Source: Xenorhabdus eapokensis
GTDB lineage: Bacteria > Pseudomonadota > Gammaproteobacteria > Enterobacterales > Enterobacteriaceae
Reading direction: 5' to 3'
Length of the DNA stretch: 30,665 nucleotides
Assembly: GCF_001908105.1 (NCBI RefSeq)
Contig: NZ_MKGQ01000002.1
Coordinates: forward strand, 319,190 to 349,854
Shown here: positions 1 through 8,375 of the stretch, piece after piece
Position numbering within the stretch: position 1 is the stretch's first letter
Layout: each line of letters opens with the position of its first letter
Notes under the pieces: generated by a model
Database searches by the model: none
What the model was told of the DNA's origin: nothing
Seen by the model: only the letters and a program-made list of their open reading frames with translations
Made by a program: the position numbers and the translations under genes

Positions 1-288
1 AAGTCCCTCAGTTGGGTGAAAAATGTTTTAGCCGATGGCGGTTATACGGGAGAAGTCTTCGCTGAGAACGTGCATCATATACTCGGCGCGACTGTCGAAG
101 TTGCCAAACGTAGTGAATTGCATACTTTCCAGGTGATACCCAAGCGATGGGTTGTCGAACGTTCATTTGGTTGGCTGGAAAAATGTCGACGATTGTGGAA
201 GAACTGTGAGAGATATTTGAATACCAGCCTTCAGTTCGTCAATCTGGCATTTCTCGTCGTGTTGCTGCGTAGAAAAAATACTGAATAG
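1..288 (+). CDS. IS5-family transposase, C-terminal part (cut by window edge)
   Basis: The reading frame is open from base 1 (K-S-L-S-W-V-K-N...) and ends with TAG at 286-288, so the 5' part lies outside the window. The fragment has the second catalytic Asp of an IS5-type DDE transposase in ADGGYTG and the catalytic Glu in the block RWVVERSFGWLEK, followed by the usual RRLWKNCERYL tail. These motifs fit the IS427/IS1031 subgroup. The element's terminus should lie at about 289-297, because helD coding similarity begins at 298. Function: cut-and-paste transposition of its own element. Whether the transposase is intact cannot be judged here. Confidence 0.9.
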   Translation, partial: KSLSWVKNVLADGGYTGEVFAENVHHILGATVEVAKRSELHTFQVIPKRWVVERSFGWLEKCRRLWKNCERYLNTSLQFVNLAFLVVLLRRKNTE

Positions 289-297
289 GCTGTAAAA

Positions 298-2094
298 GAA
301 TGGCAAAAATGGAGCCTTGACATGAGCGATGTCAGTGCTGATGTTTTGGTGGCTCAAGTAAATGAAATAGTTAAAATCAAACAACAGAATCGTTGGCTGA
401 AAGCTACTGATTTAGCTTCCGTGCAACAACAAATCCAAGAAACATTTCAGGCGTTACCCTTGCCATTACAACGAGTCGCACAATTTGAAAACTGCCGCGA
501 CAATTATAAGATTTGTCTGGATTGGTTAGAGGAAGGTGAAAAGATAATCCAAATGCTGAACCAGCAATGGGTGGATCATATGCTGGTGCAATATGAGCAA
601 TTTTTCCAGACAATAGAAACGTCGCCACTTGGTCGTTCTCAGTGTCAGGCAGTTATTAATGGTGAACAAAATATTCTGGTATTAGCGGGGGCGGGCAGTG
701 GAAAAACTTCTGTTTTAGTTGCGCGTGCAGGATGGTTATTGTTACGTCAACAAGCACTTCCTGAGCAAATTTTGTTGTTGACTTTCGATTGTCAGGCTGC
801 CGATGAAATAAATAAACGTATTCAGGCTTGTTTGGGAACCCAAAAAATAAAAGCAAAAACATTTCGTACCCTGGCATTGCATATTATTCAACAAGGCAGC
901 AATAAATCACCAAAAATTAGCGAGCTGGAAATTGATGCCCAAAAACGCCGTGATTTTCTCATCCAGGAATGGCAAAAACAGTGTGGAGAAAAAAAAGCAC
1001 AGGCTAAAGGCTGGCGAGAATGGTTGAATGCAGAATTGGATTGGCAATTGCCGGAAGGTGAATATTGGCATGATACGTTATTGACGACGCGTTTATCGGT
1101 TCGTTTAGAACGTTGGCTGGAATTAATACGTATGCATGGTGGCAGCCAAAAAGAGATAATTGAACAGGCTCCCGCTGCTTATATTGATGTATTTCAGAAA
1201 CGTTTACGGCTTATGACACCTTTGCTGAAAGCCTGGAAAGCGGCATTGAAATCTGAAGGGGCAATCGACTTTTCTGGTTTGATCCATCAGGCGGTGAATG
1301 TTTTACAGAAAGGTCGATTTATCAGTCCGTGGAAACATATTCTGGTGGACGAATTTCAAGATATTTCCCCCTTGGGGATCAAATTATTGACGGTATTGAA
1401 GGCGCAAAATAAACAAAGTCATCTATTTGCTGTGGGAGATGATTGGCAGGCAATTTATCGCTTTAGTGGTGCTGAATTATCATTAACGGCTGCATTTTCA
1501 ACCTATTTTGGCAAAGGGGCTGAATGTGCATTGGATATGGCGTATCGCTTTAATAGCCGTATTGGGGAGATTGCCAATCAATTTGTACAACAAAATCCTT
1601 ATCAATTAAAGAAACCTCTCACTAGCCTGACAAAAGGCAATAAAAAATCGGTTGTGATTTTACCGGAAGAACAGCTAGAGGCATTGCTGAATAAAATGAG
1701 TGGTTATGTTACTAAACAAGAAACCATTTTGTTATTGGCTCGTTATCACTATCTCAAACCCGAATTATTGAAAAAAGCGCCCACTCGCTGGCCAAATTTG
1801 AAGATTGAATTTATGACAATTCATGCAGCTAAAGGGCAGCAAGCAGATTATGTCATTATATTGGGGTTACAGCAGGGGAAAGAGGGTTTTCCGGCACCAG
1901 AGAGGGAATCGGTGATGGAACAAGTTTTATTGCCACAACCGGAAAATTTCCCTGATGCGGAAGAGCGCCGTCTTTTATATGTCGCATTGACGAGAGCAAA
2001 AAAGCAGGTTTGGTTAATGCAGGAGCTGAAAAATCCATCGATTTTCATTCATCAACTGGCGCGGTTGGGAGTACCGATTCAGCGTAAGCCGTAA
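298..2094 (+). pseudogene. helD: DNA helicase IV (HelD), 5' end removed by the IS element
   Basis: UvrD/Rep-type superfamily 1 helicase, a 3'-5' DNA unwinding ATPase in E. coli. Similarity to HelD starts at 298 (E-W-Q-K-W-S) and runs to the normal C-terminus, so about 90 of roughly 680 residues are missing. Helicase motifs are intact: Walker A AGAGSGKT (residues 122-129 from the ATG at 322), LVDEFQD near 345, GDDWQAIYRFSGA, and LLYVALTRAK near the end. The lost part is the N-terminal accessory region, not the motor core. A Shine-Dalgarno-like GGAG (311-314) lies 7 nt before ATG 322, so a 590-residue truncated helicase could still be made. The transposase and helD frames are the same, separated only by the TAG at 286. 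I call it a pseudogene because a native start is not visible; residual activity is possible. Confidence 0.88.
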
Positions 2095-2162
2095 TTTTTC
2101 CCTGATGACTGTTGACGTTATTTCAACCTCTTGTTGAGATGGTGCTGATATAGGAGGACAAA

Positions 2163-2359
2163 ATGAGTGATCAATATCTAGCGGAGAGCCTGGGAAAAGT
2201 AAAAACTATAGTGTTATCGCCATTGGCGCCAAAGTCCTTTGGTTACAAATAGGTGTTATTAATGAAGAAGCAAAATTATTGGCAGAAAATAAAGGATTAG
2301 ACGTTGTGATGGATCGTTGCCCAAAAATTGAAATTCCGCGGTTGGGGATGGAAAAGTGA
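2163..2359 (+). pseudogene. yccU: yccU remnant (CoA-binding-domain protein) with internal deletion
   Basis: A strong ribosome binding site (AGGAGG, about 2154-2159) precedes ATG 2163, and the first codons (M-S-D-Q-Y-L-A-E) resemble the start of YccU. After about 15 codons the frame is wrong and stops early. A second frame from about 2223 encodes the YccU C-terminus: [15 protein letters not shown], then [15 protein letters not shown], ending at TGA 2357. The central ~65-70 residues, including the Rossmann-type nucleotide-binding loop, are gone. Intact YccU is about 137 residues. This is a deletion plus frameshift, and the gene cannot make a functional protein. Position between helD and hspQ matches E. 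coli gene order. Confidence 0.88.
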
Positions 2360-2362
2360 AGC

Positions 2363-2392
2363 AGGTGGCGATTGACTCATGATTCACCACCT
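2363..2392. terminator. possible bidirectional terminator between yccU remnant and hspQ
   Basis: Inverted repeat AGGTGG (2363-2368) and CCACCT (2387-2392) with an A+T-rich right flank, lying between convergent genes. The stem is short and the T-run is poor, so this is tentative. Confidence 0.3.
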
Positions 2393-2427
2393 TATTGTTA
2401 TGATTTGGATAACGGTAACAAACGTAT

Positions 2428-2745
2428 TTAATTTCGTAGTCGTGGAGCTTGTAATTGATTGCGGATAGACTCGGCTAACTCATCCAGAGAAGATTGCTCT
2501 GGATGTTCATCTGATGTTTCGTAAGTCAATTGGGCTTCTGCCAAATAAGTATGGATAGGTTGACCATCGTCATCTTCCATCACAACGTGATACCACGGCG
2601 CTGAACGTAAGGTAGCATTAGTTGCGATATCATTTTCCTGCGGCTGTTCTAAAGAATATTCAGCATCTATATCTACAATAACACCCAAGTAACCCAGCAA
2701 TCTATGTCGTACTTGCTGGCCGATACCGAATTTACTGGCGATCAT
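2428..2745 (-). CDS. hspQ: heat shock protein HspQ (hemimethylated-DNA-binding YccV family)
   Basis: 105-residue protein matching HspQ over its full length. It starts [12 protein letters not shown], has the core [15 protein letters not shown] with HTYLAEAQL, and ends [11 protein letters not shown]. In E. coli and relatives HspQ is a heat-shock protein that promotes degradation of DnaA and other Lon-linked substrates. I chose the Met at 2743-2745 because it gives the family length. GGAGGTGACT immediately upstream is a near-perfect ribosome binding site for this Met or the adjacent Met at 2746-2748. An upstream open extension to 2877 lacks family similarity and overlaps the promoter. The gene is convergent with the yccU remnant. 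In E. coli rlmI follows between hspQ and yccX; it is absent here. Confidence 0.96.
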   Translation of the reverse strand: MIASKFGIGQQVRHRLLGYLGVIVDIDAEYSLEQPQENDIATNATLRSAPWYHVVMEDDDGQPIHTYLAEAQLTYETSDEHPEQSSLDELAESIRNQLQAPRLRN

Positions 2746-2781
2746 CATAGTCACCTCCAAAGAAACCTTGCGATGGCTTTT

Positions 2782-2809
2782 ATATAAGGGCAGTAAGGTA
2801 AATTTCAAG
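2782..2809 (-). promoter_or_regulatory. sigma-32-type heat-shock promoter of hspQ
   Basis: On the minus strand CTTGAAA (2809-2803) is followed after 12 nt by CCCTTATAT (2790-2782). The sigma-32 consensus is CTTGAAA, an 11-16 nt spacer, then CCCATnT. It lies about 35 bases upstream of the hspQ start, in the right orientation. Confidence 0.8.
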
Positions 2810-2977
2810 CGCCCACCCGGTAACGGTAGCCGGAATTTTGCATAATTTTTGAAACTAAGATGGCATGTGACCGCCATCCCATAATTTCAGGTTAGCTGTT
2901 GCGTATATAAAATACAATAACAAAAGTGGGTTTAACGTTTCAAAGTTATTACCATCTTATCTGGGAGGAATATAACG

Positions 2978-3256
2978 ATGACTAAATGCAGCATGACTAT
3001 TTATGTCTACGGAAGAGTACAGGGAGTTGGATTCCGTTATTACACCTACCATTGGGCCAAGAAAAATAAGCTGGTGGGATATGTCCGTAATATGAATAAT
3101 GGCAGTGTGAAGATCGTCGCTTGTGGCAATGATGCACAAATCAAAATGTTAATCCATTGGCTAGAGCAGGGTGGGCCTCCGGGGGCCAAAATAGAACATT
3201 TTCAATCTCAATTTTGTGAAGCAGAAGAGATGAGTGATTTTAGCATCCGCCATTAG
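2978..3256 (+). CDS. yccX: acylphosphatase
   Basis: 92-residue acylphosphatase, which hydrolyses carboxyl-phosphate bonds such as acetyl phosphate and carbamoyl phosphate in the cytoplasm. The signature GRVQGVGFR holds the phosphate-binding Arg20, and catalytic Asn38 lies in GYVRNMNNGSV; both are at the canonical positions. A strong ribosome binding site (GGGAGGA) lies 8-9 nt before ATG. Length and ends match the family. It is convergent with tusE. Confidence 0.96.
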   Translation: MTKCSMTIYVYGRVQGVGFRYYTYHWAKKNKLVGYVRNMNNGSVKIVACGNDAQIKMLIHWLEQGGPPGAKIEHFQSQFCEAEEMSDFSIRH

Positions 3257-3265
3257 TGACGGATG
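3244..3265. terminator. possible shared terminator of yccX and tusE
   Basis: CATCCG (3244-3249) and CGGATG (3260-3265) form a 6-bp stem across the yccX stop, between two convergent genes. The U-tract is weak on both strands. Confidence 0.4.
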
Positions 3266-3271
3266 AATAAA

Positions 3272-3601
3272 TCAAATACATTTGACTGGTTTGGGAAGGC
3301 CTGCAATTTTTGTTGCTTGTTTTGCAGGCCCTTTGGGAAATAGGCGATAGAGGTAACGACTATTCCCTTTCTCCTCACCATATTTTTGAGAGGTCGCTTT
3401 GACTAACATACGAATAGCAGGTGAAGTATTAAATTCTTCATAGAACTCACGTACAAAACGGATAACTTCCCAATGCTGTTCGGTCAGAGTGATTGCTTCC
3501 TGTTCGGCAATGATAGGAGCCATAGCTTCTTGCCAATCACGGTAATTTTTTAGATAACCTTGTGCATCAGTTTCGATCTCACGATCTTCAAATACCAACA
3601 T
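3272..3601 (-). CDS. tusE: sulfurtransferase TusE / DsrC-like
   Basis: 109-residue TusE. In the Tus relay it accepts persulfide sulfur from TusBCD and hands it to MnmA for 2-thiouridine synthesis at the wobble base of some tRNAs. The acceptor Cys is the penultimate residue (Cys108, in LPKPVKCI). The family block [15 protein letters not shown] and the [15 protein letters not shown] stretch are present. Start and length agree with the family. In E. coli yccA lies between tusE and the tRNA gene; here nothing does. Confidence 0.96.
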   Translation of the reverse strand: MLVFEDREIETDAQGYLKNYRDWQEAMAPIIAEQEAITLTEQHWEVIRFVREFYEEFNTSPAIRMLVKATSQKYGEEKGNSRYLYRLFPKGPAKQATKIAGLPKPVKCI

Positions 3602-3740
3602 AACTTTTTACCATCCAACAATAATGGTTGCAATTTAGCAAAAATCACCACTATCCCCAAGAAAGATCACTAAAATGCTGAATAAATAGGCCAATAGATA
3701 GTATTATGAGTAAATTAACAACAGTTGAACAGATGAATAC

Positions 3741-3769
3741 TTTACATTGGGAACTGTGATGTTTATAGT
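3741..3769 (+). promoter_or_regulatory. sigma-70 promoter of the tRNA-Ser gene
   Basis: TTTACA (3741-3746), a 17-bp spacer and TATAGT (3764-3769) end 12 bases before the mature tRNA start. Confidence 0.65.
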
Positions 3770-3781
3770 GCTCGACATCGC

Positions 3782-3869
3782 GGAGGGGTGGCCGAGCGGC
3801 TGAAGGCAGCGGTCTTGAAAACCGCCGATGGGAAACCATCCGAGAGTTCGAATCTCTCCTCCTCCGCCA
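3782..3869 (+). tRNA. serT: tRNA-Ser (anticodon UGA)
   Basis: 88-nt class II tRNA with encoded CCA. Acceptor GGAGGGG pairs with the 3' CTCCTCC (one G-U). The anticodon stem GCGGT/ACCGC encloses the loop CTTGAAA, giving anticodon TGA. A long variable arm (GATGGGAAACCATC) and a T-arm with GTTCGAATC follow. Its place after tusE matches serT of E. coli. Its 3' end is the integration target of the downstream element, whose integrase starts about 190 bases later; the tRNA itself is intact. Confidence 0.97.
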
Positions 3870-3971
3870 TCTACACTTCTAGCAGCATCTCTTAAAGTCT
3901 ACTTTTTCCAGTAAAATCAACGAAAACTCCCAAATAAAGCGCTATTAACGTCTACTGGCATCTATTGCAAT

Positions 3972-4032
3972 GTACCCCAGTCAGGGGGTATATATAGGGG
4001 TAACTTTCTGTACCCCCTAAAAAAATACCCCC
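3972..4032. repeat. integrase arm-type repeats, left end (GGGGGTA family)
   Basis: Five copies of (G)GGGGTA in both orientations: GTACCCC 3972, GGGGGTA 3984, GGGGTA 3997, TACCCCC about 4011, TACCCCC 4026. Two more copies (15191-15197, 15203-15209) lie near the proposed right end. Their presence only at the two ends suggests integrase/excisionase arm sites. Confidence 0.6.
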
Positions 4033-4062
4033 GTTACTGTGAGGGGCAAGGATGCTAGAAAT

Positions 4063-5277
4063 ATGAAACTAACAGCCCGACAAGTTGAAACAGTAAAACC
4101 TCAAGATAAAGATTTTAAGCTATCGGATGGCGGCGGTTTATATCTGCTGGTAAAGGCAACCGGTTCTAAATACTGGCGACTGAAATACCGCATTGCAGGA
4201 AAAGAAAAGTTACTCGCTATTGGTACTTTTCCGCTTATCACTCTGGCAGAGGCCAGAAGAAAGCGTGATGAAGCCAAGAAACTAATAGCCGACGGTATTG
4301 ATCCCAACCAAGATAAAAAACAAAAGAAATTGGCAGCTCAGGGAGAAATCAGTAATACCTTTGAAAGCATTGCGCGTGAATGGTACGAGGGAAGAAAAGA
4401 CAGGTGGTCTGTTGGTTATCGTGAAGATATGATGGACGCATTCGAAAAAGACGTTTTCCCTTATATTGGTCATCGCCCGATTGCTGAAATAAAACCCCTC
4501 GAATTATTAGACCTCCTTTCTATTATGGAAAAGAGAGGCGTCACCGATAAATTAAAGAAAGTCCGCCAACGCTGTGGTGAAGTTTGGACATATGCAATTA
4601 TTACGGGCAGAGCCGAATATAATCCAGCCCCCGATTTAGCGAGTGCTTTTATCCCTCATCAACGCGAACATTACGCTCACCTTTCAGTAGATGAATTACC
4701 TGAATTTCTCCGTTCCATTGATAAATACATGGGAAGTCAGATAGTCAGAACGGCTTTGCGAATGCTGATATTAACGGGTGTTCGTCCGGGAGAACTTCGC
4801 AAAGCTGAATGGTCAGAAATTGATTTAGATAAAGCTGTTTGGACAATCCCAGCCGAAAAAATGAAAATGCGGCGTACTCATGTCGTGCCATTATCAGAGC
4901 AAGTTATCGATTTATTGAAGCAGATTCAGCCTATCAGCGGCAGTTATCAGTATGTTTTTCCAAGCCGGACAGACTACAGAAAGCATATATCTGATATGGC
5001 AATCAATACCATGATCCGCCGTATGGGATATTCAGGACGAGCAACAGGCCACGGGTTCCGACACACAATGAGTACCATCCTGCATGATCAAGACTTCAAC
5101 ACGGCATGGGTTGAAAAACAGCTTGCGCACGTCGATAAAAACAGCATTCGAGGCACGTACAACCACGCTCAATATCTGGATGGTCGCCGGGAAATGCTGC
5201 AATGGTATGCGGATTATATGGAAATGCTGGAACGAGGCGAAAATGTGTTGATCGGAAAATTTGGCAAAAGGGCATAA
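4063..5277 (+). CDS. P4-type tyrosine integrase
   Basis: Site-specific recombinase that would insert and excise the element at the tRNA-Ser gene. From the Met at 4063 it has 404 residues. An N-terminal DUF4102 arm-binding domain (K-L-T-A-R-Q-V ... LSDGGGLYLLV) is followed by a core-binding helical domain and the catalytic domain. Catalytic residues are visible: Arg241 in LTGVRPGELR, His330 and Arg333 in HGFRHT, His356 in LAHV and the nucleophile Tyr366. I chose 4063 because family members begin with this M-K-L-T stretch and AAGGA lies upstream; a GTG at 4039 is the longer option. Orientation is away from the tRNA, the usual P4-family arrangement. All catalytic residues are present, so it looks functional. 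Confidence 0.96.
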   Translation: MKLTARQVETVKPQDKDFKLSDGGGLYLLVKATGSKYWRLKYRIAGKEKLLAIGTFPLITLAEARRKRDEAKKLIADGIDPNQDKKQKKLAAQGEISNTFESIAREWYEGRKDRWSVGYREDMMDAFEKDVFPYIGHRPIAEIKPLELLDLLSIMEKRGVTDKLKKVRQRCGEVWTYAIITGRAEYNPAPDLASAFIPHQREHYAHLSVDELPEFLRSIDKYMGSQIVRTALRMLILTGVRPGELRKAEWSEIDLDKAVWTIPAEKMKMRRTHVVPLSEQVIDLLKQIQPISGSYQYVFPSRTDYRKHISDMAINTMIRRMGYSGRATGHGFRHTMSTILHDQDFNTAWVEKQLAHVDKNSIRGTYNHAQYLDGRREMLQWYADYMEMLERGENVLIGKFGKRA

Positions 5278-5314
5278 AGATAGAGATTTTTTAAGGAAAG
5301 TAACATAAAAAGCA

Positions 5315-5347
5315 ACGCCTCAGTGTGCTGTAACACATCTGAGGCGT
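5315..5347. terminator. hairpin between integrase and primase genes
   Basis: ACGCCTCAG (5315-5323) and CTGAGGCGT (5339-5347) are perfect 9-bp arms; an inner TGTG/CACA extends the stem. It sits in the 97-bp gap between int and alpha and has no T-run, so it could be an attenuator or RNA-processing site instead of a simple terminator. Confidence 0.5.
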
Positions 5348-5374
5348 CTAACCAAACCGTTAAACGAGGTAACG

Positions 5375-7819
5375 ATGATGGCTGATACACAGTCTAACCA
5401 AACTCACCCCAAATTTACATCTTCAGATAAAACAGACGAACAAAAACCGCTCGAATTTATCCAAACCGTGAAAAAATCCGCCATGCATCACTGGGAAAAT
5501 CTGCTGTCTGCCTGTGGTATTGATATTCCGGCAAAGGGTAAACATGGCGCTTGCCCTGTCTGCGGTGGTAATGACCGTTTCCACTTTATCGACGATCACC
5601 ATCATGGCAACTGGCATTGCCGCCAGTGTGACGCTCCGAACTATGGTGATGGACTGGATTTAGTAGCAAAAACTAACCGGATCTCGATTTTTGAGGCTGC
5701 AAAAGTTGTTGCGGATGCGCTGGCATTGCCTTTGCCAGAACCCAAACCAACTAACACACCAAATCATAGCGCTAAACCAATCGCAGAACGCATCACGGCA
5801 CTGGTTGCCACTGCTGTTACGGGTGAATCTCAATATCTGATGAAAAAGGGATTGCAATACTCCAATCAGCGATTGTTAAAAGACGGTTCTTTATTGCTGG
5901 CGACTCAGACACTGGATGGCACAATCACGGGCGCACAGACCATCAAGCCGAACGGTGAAAAACACCTTGTTGCAGGTACACAGAAAAAAGGCAGCTTTAT
6001 CTCGATCACTGAGATTACCGGAACGCCGGACACAATCATCATTACCGAAGGTTACGCTACAGCTTTAACTGTCAGTCAACTACATAAAGGCGTGGTACTG
6101 GCAGCGATTGATGAAAGTAACCTATTGATTGTTGCCGAGCAGGTTAGAGCGCAGTATCCAAATTCCAGAATCATCATTGCCGCCGATAACGACTGGCACG
6201 AACCGGAAGAACGAGACAAAAACGGCATGCTGAAAAAGAATATCGGCAAGGTTGCAGCAGAGAAGACCGCCAAAACGATTAACGGATGGGTAACGCTACC
6301 GCCTACGGAATCAAAAGCTGATTGGGATGATTATCGCCAGCAACACGGTGTGGAAATAGCACAACAAGCCTTTGCTCAGGGGCTTTATCAACCGACATCA
6401 ACCAAGAAAAAAGAAGCCATTCAGCTTAATAATGATGCCGAGCCTGCAAAATTGACACTATGTCAGATGGGAGCCAGCCAACGCGGAGAAGTATTGCTGG
6501 CACGTTATAACGGTGATCTGGCACTGGATGGTGCTTCGGAAACCGTTCATCACTATGACAGTATTATCTGGCGTCCGGTCAGTGACCGTGATCTAAGACG
6601 GGAAATGGTCGCCGCCTTTATGGAAGAAAAATTACCGTATTCACCGCATGGTATTAGTTCAGCCGTAGATGCCCTGAAATTACAGCTTCCCATGATGCAG
6701 CCTCCAGAACGTCACTTAATCGGGTTTAGTAATGGCGTATTTGACCTGAAAGCTTGTCAGTTTCGGCCTCACCGCAAAAATGATTGGCTGCTTCTTGCCA
6801 ATGACGTTGAATTCAATACCCCTGTTTCGAGGGAAACTCTGCAAGATCACGCACCACAATTCTGGCGCTGGCTCAATCAAGCAACTGCCAACTGTGAAAG
6901 CAAAGCATATAGAGTATTAGCGGCTCTGTTTATGGTGCTGGCGAACCGTTATGACTGGCAACTTTTTCTGGAAGTCACCGGAGCTGGAGGCAGTGGCAAA
7001 AGTATCTTTGCTGAAATTTGTTCCATGCTGGCAGGTAAAGGTAATACCGTTTCCGCAAGTATGGCAGCACTGGAAAACCCACGGGAACGGGCGCTGATTG
7101 TCGGCTATTCGTTGATCATCCTGCCAGACCAAACTCGCTATGTGGGTGATGGTTCAGGCATCAAGGCGATTACTGGCGGCGATGAAGTTGCTATTGATCC
7201 AAAGCATAAACAACCTTATTCAACCCGCATTCCTGCGGTAGTGCTGGCAGTAAATAATAATGCCATGAGTTTCAGTGATCGCAGTGGTGGTGTGTCGCGG
7301 CGTCGGGTTATTTTTAACTTTTCCGAAGTCGTACCGGAAAATGAACGTGATCCACTCCTGCGGGATAAAATTGCGGCTGAATTGCCCGTAATTATCCGGC
7401 ATCTGTTACATCGGTTCACTGATCCACAAGCCGCAAGGCGTTTACTGGCAGAGCAGCAGAAATCTGCGGAAGCGCTGGATATCAAACGCGGCACAGATCC
7501 ACTGGTCGATTTTTGCGGTTATCTTATTGCTTCCCATGAAACTGACGGTTTGTTAATTGGCAATGCGGAAATTATGCCGTTCAATCCTCGTAAATACCTC
7601 TATCACGCCTATCTTGCTTATATGAAAGGCAATAACCTGAATAAACCTGTTTCCGTGACTCGTTTCGGCATGGATATGCCCGGCGCACTGGCAGAGTACA
7701 GCCAGCAATATTTACGCAAGAAAAGCAAACAGGGTATTCGCAGCAATCTGAGCCTGAATCTTGATACCGCTATCGAATGGATGCCAAAACTGACAAGGAA
7801 TAGCCAGCCAGAAGAATAA
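5375..7819 (+). CDS. P4 alpha-like replication protein (primase/helicase)
   Basis: 814 residues; P4 alpha has about 777. Domains in order: a primase zinc finger with Cys60/Cys63 and Cys82/Cys85 (CPVCGG ... CRQC); a TOPRIM catalytic fold around residues 215-270 (IIITEGYATAL, then IIIAADND); and a superfamily 3-type helicase with Walker A GAGGSGKS at 536-543. In P4 the protein primes DNA synthesis, unwinds the template and recognises its own origin. The iteron array directly downstream of this gene fits that third role. The start ATGATG follows GAGGTAAC. There is no frameshift or missing motif, so the element may still replicate. Confidence 0.93.
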   Translation: MMADTQSNQTHPKFTSSDKTDEQKPLEFIQTVKKSAMHHWENLLSACGIDIPAKGKHGACPVCGGNDRFHFIDDHHHGNWHCRQCDAPNYGDGLDLVAKTNRISIFEAAKVVADALALPLPEPKPTNTPNHSAKPIAERITALVATAVTGESQYLMKKGLQYSNQRLLKDGSLLLATQTLDGTITGAQTIKPNGEKHLVAGTQKKGSFISITEITGTPDTIIITEGYATALTVSQLHKGVVLAAIDESNLLIVAEQVRAQYPNSRIIIAADNDWHEPEERDKNGMLKKNIGKVAAEKTAKTINGWVTLPPTESKADWDDYRQQHGVEIAQQAFAQGLYQPTSTKKKEAIQLNNDAEPAKLTLCQMGASQRGEVLLARYNGDLALDGASETVHHYDSIIWRPVSDRDLRREMVAAFMEEKLPYSPHGISSAVDALKLQLPMMQPPERHLIGFSNGVFDLKACQFRPHRKNDWLLLANDVEFNTPVSRETLQDHAPQFWRWLNQATANCESKAYRVLAALFMVLANRYDWQLFLEVTGAGGSGKSIFAEICSMLAGKGNTVSASMAALENPRERALIVGYSLIILPDQTRYVGDGSGIKAITGGDEVAIDPKHKQPYSTRIPAVVLAVNNNAMSFSDRSGGVSRRRVIFNFSEVVPENERDPLLRDKIAAELPVIIRHLLHRFTDPQAARRLLAEQQKSAEALDIKRGTDPLVDFCGYLIASHETDGLLIGNAEIMPFNPRKYLYHAYLAYMKGNNLNKPVSVTRFGMDMPGALAEYSQQYLRKKSKQGIRSNLSLNLDTAIEWMPKLTRNSQPEE

Positions 7820-7860
7820 TTTTTTTCTGATTATAGGTATTTTTCAAAGAAATATAAAAA

Positions 7861-8083
7861 AGTATTCACCACTGTTCACCCTATAATTTAAACCAAACAT
7901 ATCAACGTATTATAGGGTGAATAGTTATTTTAAAACTGTTCACAACTATTCATCACTGTTCACCTTTTTCTGGTTGGAGGTGAACGGTTGGGTGAAGAGT
8001 AGTGAAGAGTTTAATTTAAACTCATCACCATTTAACAATTTGAATTTAAATAAAATTATTCAAAGGTGAACAGGGTGAATAGT
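7861..8083. repeat. origin-type decamer iterons (ACTGTTCACC / GGTGAACAGT)
   Basis: Direct tandem decamers occur at 7861-7880 (AGTATTCACC, ACTGTTCACC) and 7935-7964 (ACTGTTCACA, ACTATTCATC, ACTGTTCACC). Inverted copies lie at 7915 (GGGTGAATAG), 7978 (AGGTGAACGG), 7990 (GGGTGAAGAG) and 8065-8083 (GGTGAACAG, GGTGAATAG). P4 alpha is known to bind closely similar repeats at the P4 ori and crr. The array and its place next to an alpha gene make this the probable origin. Confidence 0.75.
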
Positions 8084-8151
8084 TTTATCCCTAATTCTTT
8101 AATAGGGAGGGGGTAGGGAAAATGTTTTCTTTGGCTGGTGATCTTTCAGCT

Positions 8152-8193
8152 CTCCGAGTTACCGGGTTAATGCATTAGCCCGGTAACTCGGAG
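8152..8193. repeat. 42-bp near-perfect palindrome
   Basis: CTCCGAGTTACCGGG (8152-8166) and its exact complement CCCGGTAACTCGGAG (8179-8193). The 12 central bases are also palindromic except for one T/C mismatch, giving a 21+21 structure. No T-tract follows, so it is not a typical terminator. It could be a cruciform, a resolution site or an RNA hairpin. Confidence 0.85.
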
Positions 8194-8316
8194 AAGACAA
8201 GCGTAGCGCGTCAGTGTGGGGTTGAACTACTATGTAGAAATCATTGGAAATTACCTTTAGCCTGATTCTGGATAAAAACGCGCTAGTTGTACCAATGTGA
8301 TTACCAAATAAGACCC

Positions 8317-8375
8317 TAGCTGGCACTATTGGTGATCTAAATGAAACCTAACCAGATAGGACTTTGTGCCAGCTA
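8317..8375. repeat. 10-bp inverted repeat with 39-nt spacer
   Basis: TAGCTGGCAC (8317-8326) and GTGCCAGCTA (8366-8375) are exact complements. Function unknown. Confidence 0.8.

Noticed and set aside
2746..2877. 44-residue N-terminal extension of HspQ
   Set aside because: It covers the sigma-32 promoter and the ribosome binding site and is absent from the family.
7861..8083. CRISPR array
   Set aside because: The repeats are 10-mers in tandem and inverted orientation without unique 30-bp spacers, and no cas gene is present. They fit replication iterons.
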